64,000 nt of DNA from Xanthomonas floridensis (GCF_001642575.1 NZ_LXNG01000009.1:62001-126000), one strand, 5' to 3'. Counted from the first letter of the stretch, positions 46,201 through 55,229 are shown. The notes: a model not told the origin generated them from the sequence alone. Program-made: numbers and translations.

Positions 46201-47136
46201 GAGCCCGGCGACCCGCTGGCCGGTGCCTTGCCGGAACCGGCACGCCGCGCGGTGGCCGAGTTCGACCCGGTCTCGATCCCGCCGCTGGCGCTGGACATCG
46301 ACGACCTGCGGGTCGGCAAGATGACCCTGGGCGCAGCGATCCTGCGCAGCAGCCGGTTGACCGATGGCATGCAGGTGGATCAGTTGCAGCTGCGCTCGGA
46401 CGACCAGAGCATCGGCCTGACCGGCGCGTGGCGCGGCAAGGGCGAGGCCGCCAGCACGCGGCTGTCGGCGCGTGTGGACAGCCGCAACCTGGGCAACCTG
46501 CTGCAGAACCTCACCCTGGGCGGACAGCTGCGCGGTGGCGAAGGCCAGCTCGAACTCAACGCCGGCTGGCAGGGCTCGCCGACCGGCTTTGCGCTCGGCT
46601 CGCTGGACGGCAACCTCAAGGTGGACATCCGCAATGGCCAGTTGCTGGAAGTGGAGCCGGGTGCCGGGCGTGTGCTTGGCCTGCTCAGCGTGGCGCAGCT
46701 GCCGCGCCGGCTGATGTTCGACTTCCGCGATTTCTTCTCCAAGGGGCTGGCCTTCAACACGCTGGATGGCGAGGTGCGCTTTGGCGAGGGCTTCGCGCGT
46801 ACCGATGCCATCCGCATTGCCGGTCCGGCCGCCGATATCGCCATCCGCGGGCAGACCGATCTGCGCGCGCAGACCTTCGACCAGACCGTGGACGTCAACC
46901 CCAAGGCCGGCAACCTGCTGACCGTGGTCGGTGCGGTGGCCGGCGGCCCGGTGGGCGCGGCGGTGGGCGCCGCCGCCAATGCGGTGCTCGGCAAGCCGCT
47001 GGGTGCAATCGGCGCCAAGACCTATCACGTCACCGGGCCGTGGAAAGACCCGCAGGTGGATGTGGTCGAACGCGAGCGCGAACGCGCGCCGAGCAAGCCG
47101 GCGCCCACGGCTACGCCTGCTCCACCAGCGCGCTGA
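43234..47136 (+). CDS. yhdP: YhdP-family AsmA-like envelope protein
   Basis: The protein has 1300 residues. One N-terminal transmembrane helix (about 14-38, RYAITAAALAVVAVALLVGA) anchors a very long periplasmic beta-rich body (DUF3971 region, then the AsmA-like C-terminal repeats with LNAGWQGSPTGFALGSLDGNLKVDIRNGQLL and VLGLLSVAQLPRRLMFDFRDFFSKGLAF). YhdP with TamB and YdbH is implicated in moving phospholipids to the outer membrane as a bridge. An alternative start 60 bases upstream would be read through the heptamer array and is not preferred. The 3' end lies in a 141-bp duplicated segment. Confidence 0.92.
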   Translation: MPTPLRRRLRLFRRYAITAAALAVVAVALLVGAASQALPLAEQHPQQVADWLSQRAGQAIAFDRLDTEWTRRGPLLRLDGLRIGPHGEVQVGQAEILLAMYAGLLPGHSLTEVRLRGLALTLQRGDDGVWSVQGLPSGKRSDPLDALRRLGEIQLAEARLKVDAPSIGLDTTLPRIDLRLRVSGSTLKVGSRSWIDLKRAPLTAVLEFDRNSGDGSAYAQADPADLAAWASLLQVGGMRLDGGGGRLQAWAQLRARRVSAVTVDADLTQLQLSGTALPDETVRRTLRWERLQARARWHTIDGGWRLDAPLLRLGDAANLQRLDGLSIAGGRRYAVAAKQGDVSGLIAAAALSDQLSPALRRWLTLSRPQLRVADLQIAGEQGGAVRAQGQIQELGFLPVGNAPGISGLRGRIDGDAQGGELETAADATVRFDWPTGFGVVHQIQLAGKIVGWREGAGWQVATPALRVQASDYGANVRGGLWFQNDGSRPRMQLAAQLDDVALPVARKFWIRSKMSKAAIDWLDMAVAGGVVTGGTGLVSGDLDDWPFDNNDGRFEAFGHIRDGVIRFQPDWPAMEQVQADLSFIGNGFSLQGQGDLAGTPIAQLEAGIPSFKTSELYVRASTQADAAQLLGMLRQSPLERRYGDTLRNLTVSGPAAVSFDLLRPLRTKGVGGHLQGTVALQGAKLADARWNLAFDQVSGQAEYRDSGFAAEQLSVQHQGRTGELALRAGGFVQDPAQAFEARLNATLDAKELFDRAPQMEWLRPYVHGSAPWQVGVDVPLPTPGQPDAQALLTLRSDLVGTTLDLPAPLDKPATRPLDTQVKVALPVGDGDIDVAFGKLVALKASSRGNQTGVRVVMGTDTVTERPPANGLVVTGRTASLDAIDWISLARGTSDADMPPLPGQPAPPKKDAVPLQQVDVQADKLLMIGGVFPQTRLRLRPTRDAVAVTLDGPSLAGQLTVPNAEGGTVQGKLSTVRWQPVADAPTPAAPEPGDPLAGALPEPARRAVAEFDPVSIPPLALDIDDLRVGKMTLGAAILRSSRLTDGMQVDQLQLRSDDQSIGLTGAWRGKGEAASTRLSARVDSRNLGNLLQNLTLGGQLRGGEGQLELNAGWQGSPTGFALGSLDGNLKVDIRNGQLLEVEPGAGRVLGLLSVAQLPRRLMFDFRDFFSKGLAFNTLDGEVRFGEGFARTDAIRIAGPAADIAIRGQTDLRAQTFDQTVDVNPKAGNLLTVVGAVAGGPVGAAVGAAANAVLGKPLGAIGAKTYHVTGPWKDPQVDVVERERERAPSKPAPTATPAPPAR

Positions 47137-47255
47137 CGCCACTTGGCGCGGTGGTGCACTGGGCGTTGACGTCTGACAGGAGTGTTGCTCAGCGATGAGC
47201 GGCCTGGCTGCCGAGCCGCCGGCCTGGTTGCCATCAACGGCCGGCCAGTCCGCCA
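47115..47255. repeat. Direct repeat copy 1, spanning the yhdP 3' end
   Basis: It starts inside the last codons of yhdP and continues for 141 bases. It matches 47282-47423 along its whole length, with the final 45 or so bases (GCCGAGCCGCCGGCCTGG onward) identical. Confidence 0.88.
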
Positions 47256-47281
47256 AAGGGCAGGCCGGCGCCCGCTGCTAA

Positions 47282-47423
47282 GCCTGCTGCACCAACGTGC
47301 TGACGTCGCTTGGCACTGTGGTGTACCGCGCGGCGATGGTCGGACAGGCGTGTTCCTCAATAATGCGGAGCCCGGTTGCCGAGCCGCCGGCCTGGTTGCC
47401 ATCAACGGCCGGCCAGTCCGCCA
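47282..47423. repeat. Direct repeat copy 2 between yhdP and the DUF6065 gene
   Basis: A second copy of the 141-bp segment includes a relic of the yhdP tail (GCCTGCTGCACCAACGTGCTGA). The 5' two-thirds is diverged and the 3' third is identical to copy 1. The rest of the 325-bp gap 47137-47461 has no gene. Confidence 0.88.
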
Positions 47424-47461
47424 CAGGCCGCTTCGCACGCAGCTCGATGCGCTGCTTGTGT

Positions 47462-48221
47462 TCAGCCGCCTGCTGCGTCCTCGTCGCTGCCGGCGCGCGT
47501 GAACACCGGCAGGCGCAGGCGGGCACGGTGGCCCGGGTGCGGCGGCTGGTCTGCTCCGGTGACCCCGCGGAAATAGCCGCGCTGCCACTTCTCGCGCGCC
47601 GCCACCGATTGCGCAGCCGGCAGTTCCTCCAGAAAGCGCGTGCGGCTGTGCGTCCAGTCGGCATGCTGCTGCGCCAGCTGCGGCGCTTCGGATAGCGGCT
47701 TCCACTGCGGTTGCACCTGCTCGATCAACTGCCGCTGCAGCGGGAACAGATGGCAGAACGGCTCGCCGGCCGCGAAGCGCACCCGCCCGGGTCGGGTAAA
47801 CCGCCAGTTCATGGTGAAGGTGGACGGGCTCCAGTCGGTTTCCACCAGGCCGCTCAATGCGCCGATGCCATCCTTGGGCCGGTTCAACGGACCGGTGACG
47901 AACAGATCGACCCCGCTGTCGGTGCGGAACAGGCACGGCACATGAAAGGTCAGCACGCCGTAGCCGAAGTGGCTGATCGCCGGCGCCGCAGTGCCGGTAT
48001 CGGCGCTGATGGCAATGGCGTCCAGGCTATCGCTGCCATCCCACTGCGCCTCGAAGCCGGACTGGCACAGCAGCTCCCAGCCATGCGCATTGGCGATCGC
48101 CAACGGCAGGCAGCGGTAGGCATAGCGCTGGTCGGTAGCATCCATCCATCCAGTCGCGCGCGTGCGGGGCAGGGCGGATGTCCAGCGTGTGGCCATCCAG
48201 GACGTGGGCGATGAGCTTCAT
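47462..48221 (-). pseudogene. DUF6065 family protein, frameshifted near the 5' end
   Basis: The conserved N terminus [20 protein letters not shown] starts at 48221 in one frame and runs to ARDWMD. The rest, from [28 protein letters not shown] to the end, is in another frame. The switch occurs at three tandem GATG units (minus strand; CATC x3 at 48139-48150). Removing one unit restores a continuous 251-residue protein with [13 protein letters not shown] across the join. As written, the 5' frame stops early, and only a truncated product starting inside the second frame is possible. The domain has no known function. The gene sits in opposite orientation between yhdP and tldD. Confidence 0.85.
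48139..48150. repeat. Tetranucleotide tract CATC x3 at the frameshift
   Basis: Three CATC units (GATG on the coding strand) lie exactly where the two halves of the DUF6065 gene change frame. Two units would keep the gene open. Confidence 0.9.
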
Positions 48222-48320
48222 GCGCAGGCGCGGCAAAGGAAACGATGCCGCCATGATAGCGGCGCGCCCGATTCAGCCGGACGACTTGTCTCCCCGGCGC
48301 GCGGGCCCCATCCTGATCGC

Positions 48321-49766
48321 ATGACCGATAACGCTCTCACTCTGGCCGAAACCCGGCTGCTGCTTCCTTCCGGCCTGGACGCCGGCCATCTGGACCGCAC
48401 CTTCGGCGCCCTGCTGGGCCCCGGTATCGACTTCGGCGATCTGTATTTCCAGCATTCGCGGCGCGAGAGCTGGAGCGTGGAAGACGGCATCGTCAAGGAC
48501 GGCGCGCATTCCATCGAACAAGGCGTGGGCGTGCGCGCGATCTCCGGCGAAAAAACCGGCTTTGCGTACTCCGACGATATCCAGCGTGAAACCCTGCTGG
48601 AAGCGGCGCAATCGGCACGCGCCATTTCGCGCGATGGCGGCGCGCACCCCAGCCGCGCGCTGGTGCGTGGCAATGGCCGCGCGCTGTACCCGGCCACCGA
48701 CCCGGTCGACGACATGGACAGCGCCACCAAGGTGGACCTGCTGCGCCGCATCGACCAGTTCCTGCGCGCCGCCGACCCGCGCGTCAAGCAGGTCATGGTG
48801 AGCCTGTCCGGCGGCGTGGACACGGTGCTGATCGCGCGCAGCGATGGCGTGCTGGCGGCCGACGTGCGCCCGCTGGTGCGTCTGAACGTGCAGGTCATCG
48901 TCGAGCACGGCGGCCGCCGCGAGTCCGGTTACTCAGGCGGTGGTGGCCGCTATGGCTATGCAGAATTGTTCGCCGATGGCCGCCCCGAAGGTTTTGCGCG
49001 CGAGGCGTTGCGCCAGGCGCTGGTCAATCTGGATGCCATCCCCGCACCGGCCGGCGTGATGCCGGTCGTGCTCGGCCCGGGCTGGCCCGGCGTATTGCTG
49101 CACGAGGCGGTCGGCCATGGGCTGGAAGGCGATTTCAATCGCAAGGGCACCAGCGTCTACGCCGGGCGCATCGGCGAACGTGTGGCCTCGCCGGGCGTGA
49201 CCATCGTTGACGACGGCACCCTGGACGGGCGTCGCGGCTCGCTCAATATCGACGACGAAGGCACGCCCAGCCAGTGCACCACCCTGATCGAGGACGGCGT
49301 GCTGGTGGGCTATATGCAGGACAGCCACAACGCCCGCCTGATGGGCGTGGCGCCCACCGGCAACGGCCGCCGCGAATCGTTCGCGCACCTGACCATGCCG
49401 CGCATGACCAATACCTACATGCGCGCCGGCCAGCACGATCCGGAAGAAATGATCCGCTCGGTCAAGAAGGGCATCTACGCAGTGAACTTCGGCGGCGGCC
49501 AGGTCGACATCACCAGCGGCAAGTACGTGTTCTCGGCCACCGAGGCCTACCTGATCGAAGACGGCAAGGTCACCGCGCCGGTGAAGGGCGCCACGCTGAT
49601 CGGCAACGGCCCGGAAACCATGCAGAAGGTACGCATGATCGGCAACGACCTGGCGCTGGACGAAGGCGTGGGCGTCTGCGGCAAGGATGGCCAGAGCGTG
49701 CCGGTCGGCGTGGGCCAGCCATCGTTGCTGATCGACGGCATTACGGTTGGCGGAACGCAGGCCTGA
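48321..49766 (+). CDS. tldD: Metalloprotease TldD
   Basis: The protein has 481 residues starting at [18 protein letters not shown]. The zinc motif [11 protein letters not shown] gives HExxxH at 261-266. Other family blocks are [33 protein letters not shown] and [16 protein letters not shown]. TldD with TldE (PmbA) forms a heterodimeric protease that degrades unfolded peptides and matures some RiPPs and toxins. Its partner pmbA lies 1 kb downstream, beyond darP. Confidence 0.96.
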   Translation: MTDNALTLAETRLLLPSGLDAGHLDRTFGALLGPGIDFGDLYFQHSRRESWSVEDGIVKDGAHSIEQGVGVRAISGEKTGFAYSDDIQRETLLEAAQSARAISRDGGAHPSRALVRGNGRALYPATDPVDDMDSATKVDLLRRIDQFLRAADPRVKQVMVSLSGGVDTVLIARSDGVLAADVRPLVRLNVQVIVEHGGRRESGYSGGGGRYGYAELFADGRPEGFAREALRQALVNLDAIPAPAGVMPVVLGPGWPGVLLHEAVGHGLEGDFNRKGTSVYAGRIGERVASPGVTIVDDGTLDGRRGSLNIDDEGTPSQCTTLIEDGVLVGYMQDSHNARLMGVAPTGNGRRESFAHLTMPRMTNTYMRAGQHDPEEMIRSVKKGIYAVNFGGGQVDITSGKYVFSATEAYLIEDGKVTAPVKGATLIGNGPETMQKVRMIGNDLALDEGVGVCGKDGQSVPVGVGQPSLLIDGITVGGTQA

Positions 49767-49772
49767 GATGCG

Positions 49773-49800
49773 GGGAATCGGGAATCGGGAATCGGGAATC
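49773..49800. repeat. Heptamer array GGGAATC x4
   Basis: Four perfect GGGAATC units begin 6 bases after the tldD stop codon, the same unit and placement as the array after rng. Confidence 0.92.
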
Positions 49801-50019
49801 GCAACGGCAAGAGCGCCTTTCCGGGTGTTTGGCGTTTGCGGGGCTCCGGTTCGGAGGTGGCGATCCGGTAACCGAGGTTGGACCGTTGCGACGGCGGGTG
49901 CGCGACGTCGCCTGTCGGGTGTTTGCGGGTCTTCGGTCCGGATGCAGGCCGTTGAGAGCCGTGCGTCGGGCGGGGCGGAGGCGCGTGCTGCGCGGCTCCG
50001 CCTTTGCGCCGGTCAATGC

Positions 50020-50598
50020 CTAGGTGTCGTCTTCCGGATCCAGATCGTCTTCAAGGTCCGGCTCCTCGCTCTCGATTCCCTGCTCCTGCGACAGCTCGCG
50101 CAGCACCTGGAACAGTTCGCGGTAGGCGCGCGGGGGTTTGGTCTTGGCGCGTTCGTGGATCGCGTTGCGTACCAGCTGGCGCAGTTGCTGGCGATCGGCG
50201 GCCGGGTAGGCTTCCAGCAGCTCGGCCAGCGCGACGTCGCCTTCGGCGAGCAGACGCTCGCGCCAGCGCTCGACCCGGTGGATCGCCGCCACTTCGCGGC
50301 GCGCGGTGTCGCTGTTGGCATCCAGCGCATCGCGGATGGCGGCCAGCGTCTCATCGTCCTCGCGGCGCATGTGCTTGGCCAGAAACGCAAGCTGCCGCTT
50401 GTGCGCGATATGCGAGGTGATGCGCTTGCTCTCTTCGATATGCGGTATCAGCGACTCGGGCACCGGCAACTTGGCCAGCTGCGCCGGGGTGAGCGCCACC
50501 AGCTTTTCGCCCAGGTCGAAAATTTCCAGCGCCTCGCGCCGCTGCTGGCTGCGGCTGGCGCCACGAAATTCACCGGTCTCTTCATCGCGTCCGCGCAT
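50020..50598 (-). CDS. darP: Ribosome biogenesis factor DarP (YjgA)
   Basis: The protein has 192 residues from the ATG at 50598; a GTG two codons upstream is also possible. The DUF615 pattern is intact: [56 protein letters not shown] and an arginine-rich central helix, with a highly acidic tail ([15 protein letters not shown]). It associates with pre-50S particles. It is divergent from pmbA, the usual arrangement in gammaproteobacteria. Confidence 0.94.
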   Translation of the reverse strand: MRGRDEETGEFRGASRSQQRREALEIFDLGEKLVALTPAQLAKLPVPESLIPHIEESKRITSHIAHKRQLAFLAKHMRREDDETLAAIRDALDANSDTARREVAAIHRVERWRERLLAEGDVALAELLEAYPAADRQQLRQLVRNAIHERAKTKPPRAYRELFQVLRELSQEQGIESEEPDLEDDLDPEDDT

Positions 50599-50657
50599 TG
50601 CCACTACATCCCGAAACTTGGTTAGTTAAATTTCCGGCCATGAACGGCCGGACTCCG

Positions 50658-50790
50658 GCGGAAGACTCCGCACCAAATTCAGACGCTGCGGCCAGGGATG
50701 GCCGAGCTTTCTGCGGAAGGATCCGCATCCAAATTCAGACAGCCAGGCCATGATGGCAGGGCTTTCGCGGACGGATCCGCATCCAAAGGA
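50658..50790. repeat. Tandem repeat, period about 55 bp, upstream of pmbA
   Basis: Three units begin with GCGGAMG(G)A.CCGCA.CCAAA at 50658, 50713 and 50767. The first two are complete and share CCAAATTCAGAC and GG.CAGG..ATGGC..GCTTTC; the third is cut by the pmbA ribosome site AAAGGA. They occupy the darP-pmbA divergent promoter region. Confidence 0.85.
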
Positions 50791-50797
50791 TAAAGCA

Positions 50798-52165
50798 TTG
50801 AACGCACTCTCCTCCGAAACACGTGTCACTGACGACAGCCTGCAGCGCCTGGATGCGCTGACCGACATTTCCCAGCGCCTGCTCGAGCGTGCCCGCGCAG
50901 CCGGTGCCACCCAGGCCGAAGTGAGCTGCAGCGAGGAGCGCGGCCTGGATGTGAACGTGCGGCTGGGCGAAGTGGAAACCGTCGAATCCACCCGCGATCG
51001 CGGTATCGCGGTGACGGTCTACTTCGGCAAGCGCAAGGGCAGCGCCAGCACCGCCGATCTGCAGGAGTCGAGCCTGGAAGCCACGGTGGCGCAGGCCTGC
51101 GCGATCGCGCGCTATACCGAAGACGACGCGGCCGCCGGCTTGGCCGACCCGGAGCTGATGGCGCACACGTTTCCCGAGCTCGACAGCTGGCACCCGTGGG
51201 CGCTGGATGCCGACACCGCAGTGGACCTGGCCCTGGCCTGCGAAACCGCCGGACGCGATGCCGATGCGCGCATCAGCAACTCCGACGGCGCCTCGGCCAG
51301 CACCGGGCTCAGCCTGTCGGTGTATGCCAATTCGCATGGTTTCGTGGGCCGCGAGCGCGGCACCCATCATTCGATCAGCTGTGCGCTGATCGCCGGGCAG
51401 GGCGACGGCATGCAGCGCGATGGCTGGTACAGCAGCGCACTGGCACGCGAAGACCTGGAGGCGCCGGATGCCATCGGCCGGCATGCCGCCGAGCGTACCG
51501 TAGCGCGCTTGCAGCCGCGTTCGCTGCCTACCGGCCAGTTGCCGGTGTTGTTCGCCCCGGAAGTGGCGCGCTCGCTGGTTGGCCATCTGCTCGGTGCGGT
51601 TTCCGGTGGCGCGTTGTATCGCCGCGCCAGTTTCCTGCTCGACAGCGTTGGAACCCGGCTGTTCCCCGAGTGGTTCAACATCGAAGAGCTGCCGCATCTG
51701 CGCCGCGGGTTGCGCTCGGCCGCGTTCGATGGCGAGGGCGTGGCGACGCGGCGCTCGGCCCTGATCACCGACGGCGTGCTGCAGCGCTACGTGCTGGGCA
51801 GCTACTCGGCGCGCAAGCTGGGGCTGCAGACCACCGCCAACGCCGGCGGCGTGCACAACCTGCAGGTCAGCGCCAACGCCGGCGACCTGGCATCGATGAT
51901 TGCCGGCATGTCTAGCGGCCTGCTGGTCACCGAGCTGATGGGCAATGGCGTCAATCCGGTGACCGGCGATTATTCGCGCGGCGCCGGCGGCTTCTGGATC
52001 GAGAATGGCGCCATCGCCTATCCGGTGGATGGGCTGACCATCGCCGGCAACCTGCGCGACATGTTTGCCGGCATCGAAGCGGTCGGTAGCGATGTCGACC
52101 CGCGCTCGCACGTCAAGATCGGTTCGGTACTGGTGGGCAAGATGACCGTCGCCGGGAACGAATGA
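50798..52165 (+). CDS. pmbA: Metalloprotease subunit TldE/PmbA
   Basis: The protein has 455 residues with a TTG start at 50798, supported by AAAGGA 7 bases upstream and by the family length; the longer frame from 50750 reads through the repeats. Family blocks include ARAAGATQAEVSCSEERGLDVNVRLGEVETVE, SNSDGASAS, LFAPEVARSLVGHLLGAVSG and NGVNPVTGDYSRGAGGFWIENG. It lacks the HExxxH site, as expected for the non-zinc subunit that partners TldD. Confidence 0.95.
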   Translation: MNALSSETRVTDDSLQRLDALTDISQRLLERARAAGATQAEVSCSEERGLDVNVRLGEVETVESTRDRGIAVTVYFGKRKGSASTADLQESSLEATVAQACAIARYTEDDAAAGLADPELMAHTFPELDSWHPWALDADTAVDLALACETAGRDADARISNSDGASASTGLSLSVYANSHGFVGRERGTHHSISCALIAGQGDGMQRDGWYSSALAREDLEAPDAIGRHAAERTVARLQPRSLPTGQLPVLFAPEVARSLVGHLLGAVSGGALYRRASFLLDSVGTRLFPEWFNIEELPHLRRGLRSAAFDGEGVATRRSALITDGVLQRYVLGSYSARKLGLQTTANAGGVHNLQVSANAGDLASMIAGMSSGLLVTELMGNGVNPVTGDYSRGAGGFWIENGAIAYPVDGLTIAGNLRDMFAGIEAVGSDVDPRSHVKIGSVLVGKMTVAGNE

Positions 52166-52795
52166 CCAAAGCCATGCGCTAACGCCGACCCATGACGATG
52201 GCGCAGCCAATGTCGGGACCGATAGTCCTGCGTCCATAGATAAAGGGCACTTGCGGCATTTACGCATTTTTCGACGCGGATCGGCCGCTCTTCGCCGCTG
52301 GCACGGTGCACCTGCGAGGCTGTGCGCTGTGTTGGCTGGTGCCATGAGTGCTGCCGGGTGATGGCGAAGTGGGGCACGCGGCTGCGCTGCGCGTAACAGG
52401 CCTGGCAGGCCAGGCTGCTGGGCATCGGGCTAGCGGTGGTGAGCGCGCTGCAGTTGGCGCCGATGCTGGAGATCGTTGGCGTCGGGCGCTCGGTCCCGCC
52501 GATCCTGATCCTGTCCCGATGCTGCTGCCGGTATGGGCGTGCTGCTTGCAACTACTTGCGATTGCAGCAGGTGGCGACATTATCGCTACCCGCTACCCGC
52601 TACCCGCTACCCGCTACCCGCTACCCGCTGTCGACGGCCATCTTCCCCGCCTCGCCGCCATCTTGAGCGTGCGGCCGGGGAGTCCGCGTCGCCCTGAACG
52701 AGGCGGATGAAGGCGGAGACCATGTCTTCCCACACTGGTGGCTGGCTGAATCGTTGTTATAGTCCGCCGCACCACAATCATGTTTGGGGAGACAG
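52166..52795. other. Intergenic region upstream of the DUF4870 gene
   Basis: These 630 bases contain the GCTACCC heptamer array (52585-52626) and nothing else I can identify. The bases just before 52796 hold a possible -10 TATAGT (52759-52764) and a GGGGA ribosome site for the DUF4870 gene. Confidence 0.45.
52585..52626. repeat. Heptamer array GCTACCC x6
   Basis: Six perfect GCTACCC units, the longest and cleanest array in the window, lie 170 bp upstream of the DUF4870 gene. Perfect identity suggests recent expansion. Confidence 0.95.
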
Positions 52796-53185
52796 ATGAG
52801 CGAATTCGATACACACGCCGCACCGCCACCGCCGCCGATCGGCACCAGCACGCCGTCGGAAGAGCGCACCCTCGCGCTGGCCGCACATCTGCTGGGCATC
52901 GTGACCTACTTCGTCGGCGCGCTGGTGATCTGGCTGATCAGCAAGGACGCCAGCCCGTCCAAACCGTTTGCCACCGATCAGGCCAAGGAGGCGTTGAACT
53001 TCCAGATCACGGTGACCCTGGCCATGATCGTGGCGGTGATCCTGGCCATGGTGTCGTTCGGCATCCTGTTCTTCCTGCCTACCCTGGTATGGATCGGCAG
53101 CCTGGTGTTCTGCATCCTGGCCGCAATCAAGGCCAACAACGGCGAGCACTACCGCTATCCGTTCGCCTTGCGCCTGATCAAGTAA
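52796..53185 (+). CDS. DUF4870 membrane protein
   Basis: The protein has 129 residues with GGGGA 8 bases before the ATG. A short proline-rich cytoplasmic head (AAPPPPPIGTSTPSEER) precedes the DUF4870 pattern LALAAHLLGIVTYFVGALVIWLISKDASPSKPFATDQAKEALNFQI, with three to four helices and the conserved ATDQAKEALNFQ amphipathic block. The function is unknown; such small proteins are usual in Gram-negative bacteria. A terminator follows after 20 bp. Confidence 0.88.
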   Translation: MSEFDTHAAPPPPPIGTSTPSEERTLALAAHLLGIVTYFVGALVIWLISKDASPSKPFATDQAKEALNFQITVTLAMIVAVILAMVSFGILFFLPTLVWIGSLVFCILAAIKANNGEHYRYPFALRLIK

Positions 53186-53204
53186 TCGGCGCGGTGTAGA
53201 CAGC

Positions 53205-53232
53205 AAAGGCCCGGCATCGCTGCCGGGCCTTT
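53205..53232. terminator. Bidirectional terminator
   Basis: Perfect 12-bp arms AAAGGCCCGGCA and TGCCGGGCCTTT around a TCGC loop lie between the convergent DUF4870 and M35 genes. The A- and T-ends serve both strands. Confidence 0.85.
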
Positions 53233-53254
53233 GTCGTTTCAGGCGATGACGCGA

Positions 53255-54352
53255 TCAGTTCTGCGCCGGGGTGTTTTCGGCAAAGTACTCGTGGCTGTCG
53301 GCATTGGTGATCGCCTGAGCCGGATTGCTTTGGGCAAGGCTGCGTGCGCCGGACTGACCATAGACACGATCCTGCGTGCCCGCCACCACGGTGAAGTGGC
53401 TGGTTTCATGCACCAGGGTGCCTGCCTTGGAGTCGGTCCCGGTGGTCGACGCGCTCCAGAACGCGTTGCAGACATGGATCTCGTACGGCTGGTTCGGATA
53501 GACGTAGGCGAAGGCGTCGGCCAGATCCGCCTCGCAGCTGCAGTTGATCGTCAGCTGCCCGTTGTTCTGATCCAGCGCGTTGTCGATGTTGACGAAGTTC
53601 GAGCTGACCCGGCTATAGCGCGAGGCGTTGTACGCACCGAACCAGGTGGTGTAGCGCGCACCGGTGCTGCCGGCGTTGAGGTAGTTGCGCGCGTTCTGCG
53701 AGTAATTCCGCGCGGCAGTGACGGCACTGGCGGCCTGGTTGGTGCGGGTGGTGCTGCAGTTGAGATAATTGATGCCGTTGACCACGGCGGTCGGGCCGAT
53801 CGCCAGCTGGCGCTGGACGCCACGGTTGACGCCGTCCAGCCAGACGGTGAGCGGCGTGCTGGTGGCCACGGCCGGCTCACCGTTGGCGGCCTTCATCAGA
53901 CTGCCGTCGGATAGCGAGGCGTATTGCAGCACCGAGCGCACCTGGATGGTGTAGTTGCCGCTGGTGGACAGGTCGTACGCGCCGGCCAGATCGACCTCGC
54001 CCTTGACGCTCTGGCCCGGCTGCAGAATGGTGAAATCCGCGGCCTTCGGCAGGCCGCGCTTGACCAGGCGTCCGGTGTACTTCACCGGCGCGCCATCACG
54101 GCTGACCTCCAGGATGCCGTTGTCCAGCGACTTCAGCGGTAATTGATAGGTCGGCACGCGGGCGATCTTGCTGCCGTTGTTGGTGACCGTGACGGCGATC
54201 TTGCCCTGATGCCGGCCGGCCTGGTCGGCCACTGGCGACAGTTCGATGGTCAACGGAACCGGGCCGCGCAGTGATTGCGCCTGCGCCGAACCGAGTACGC
54301 CAACAACGGCGAGCGTACCTGCTGCAAACGATGCAAGAAAAACATTCTTCAC
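53255..54352 (-). CDS. Secreted M35-family (deuterolysin-like) metalloendopeptidase
   Basis: The protein has 365 residues with a GTG start supported by AAGGAG. A signal peptide (VFLASFAAGTLAVVGVLGSAQAQ) is followed by a beta-rich prodomain (about 25-165: TIELSPVADQAGRHQGKIAVTVTNNGSKIARVP). The aspzincin domain has HETSH (His315, His319) and the third ligand in GTQD (Asp328). Cysteines in INYLNCSTT, TINCSCEAD and IHVCNAFW may form disulfides. It probably cleaves at lysine or hydrophobic sites outside the cell and could be a type II secretion cargo. This family is better known in fungi. Confidence 0.9.
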   Translation of the reverse strand: MKNVFLASFAAGTLAVVGVLGSAQAQSLRGPVPLTIELSPVADQAGRHQGKIAVTVTNNGSKIARVPTYQLPLKSLDNGILEVSRDGAPVKYTGRLVKRGLPKAADFTILQPGQSVKGEVDLAGAYDLSTSGNYTIQVRSVLQYASLSDGSLMKAANGEPAVATSTPLTVWLDGVNRGVQRQLAIGPTAVVNGINYLNCSTTRTNQAASAVTAARNYSQNARNYLNAGSTGARYTTWFGAYNASRYSRVSSNFVNIDNALDQNNGQLTINCSCEADLADAFAYVYPNQPYEIHVCNAFWSASTTGTDSKAGTLVHETSHFTVVAGTQDRVYGQSGARSLAQSNPAQAITNADSHEYFAENTPAQN

Positions 54353-55229
54353 CAGTGACTCTCCTTGGTCGGGGGATGCCCGCGAGCGCGGGCGATCCAA
54401 ACCTAGGCAGAGCGAGCGGGCGCGACAAGTCGTTCAATTAGCGATATTTCTGGATGTCGTGCATTGGTTGTACATACCAATACATCACCGATGAAGATAA
54501 TTCAGCAATAAAGCGTGACGGCCATCATGAAATGCAGTCGGTCGTGTGTTGCCGGCTGACACAAACGCTGATGACCAATGTGCCGTTTTGTGACCAGGCT
54601 CGCCTGTTGCCTGAAGGGACCTACGTGTTCGACCGTGCGGTGGCGCACGGAATGCGCAAAGTGTCGTGTAACGCGAACTTGGGGGCATGCGACACACGCT
54701 GTGCATGCCCTGGCAGTCTGGCGTTGCCGTGATGTGGCACGGAGCTATGCATTGGATGCCGCCACATGGCATGAGGACCGGGCAACGGCGGACGGCGGAC
54801 CCAGGTGCGCTCGAGCGTCTGGCGTACCGCGCACGGCGACACTTGCGGCCTTGGACTCCCGGCACGCGCAATCGCGGCCGGAATCAGGCGCTCAACCCGC
54901 TTTTGATGCAGCGATGGTCGTCATTGCTGGCCTGTTTGCACGCGTACCCGGGCGGTAGGCGAACGTGGGAGCGGCTGCCGGTGAGTGTGGGAAGGCGGGG
55001 AAGCGTGACCGACGAATGCGCGGCGCGGGATCCAGGCAATGGCTGCCCCGCATGGCAGGAACTGGCGTCTCTTCGTCAGTTGCGCATGCAGCGACTCTCA
55101 AGCCCTCTGCGCAGCCAACCGACCACAGACTGGCGCAGCCGTGACCCGGAACCGGCGTGTGTCGCCCGGCACTGTGCCCTTGCACCGTCAAGCGCCTGGC
55201 AGCCGCTCACGACGCTCGGTCAGTCGCGC
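54353..55229. other. Long gap upstream of the M35 gene, no gene seen
   Basis: These 877 bases are the longest unassigned stretch. The first 170 or so bases (to about 54540) are less GC-rich (TTAGCGATATTTCTGGATG, CAATACATCACCGATG) and likely carry the M35 promoter. Frames beyond 54680 are GC-rich chance frames with no similarity I recognise. No RNA gene is apparent. Confidence 0.45.

Noticed and set aside
47025-47936. A 303-codon minus-strand frame across the duplicated region.
   Set aside because: It only reflects the 141-bp repeat and the DUF6065 gene in the wrong frame.
52585-52626. GCTACCC repeats considered as a CRISPR array.
   Set aside because: Units are 7 bases and contiguous, without spacers; no cas genes are present.
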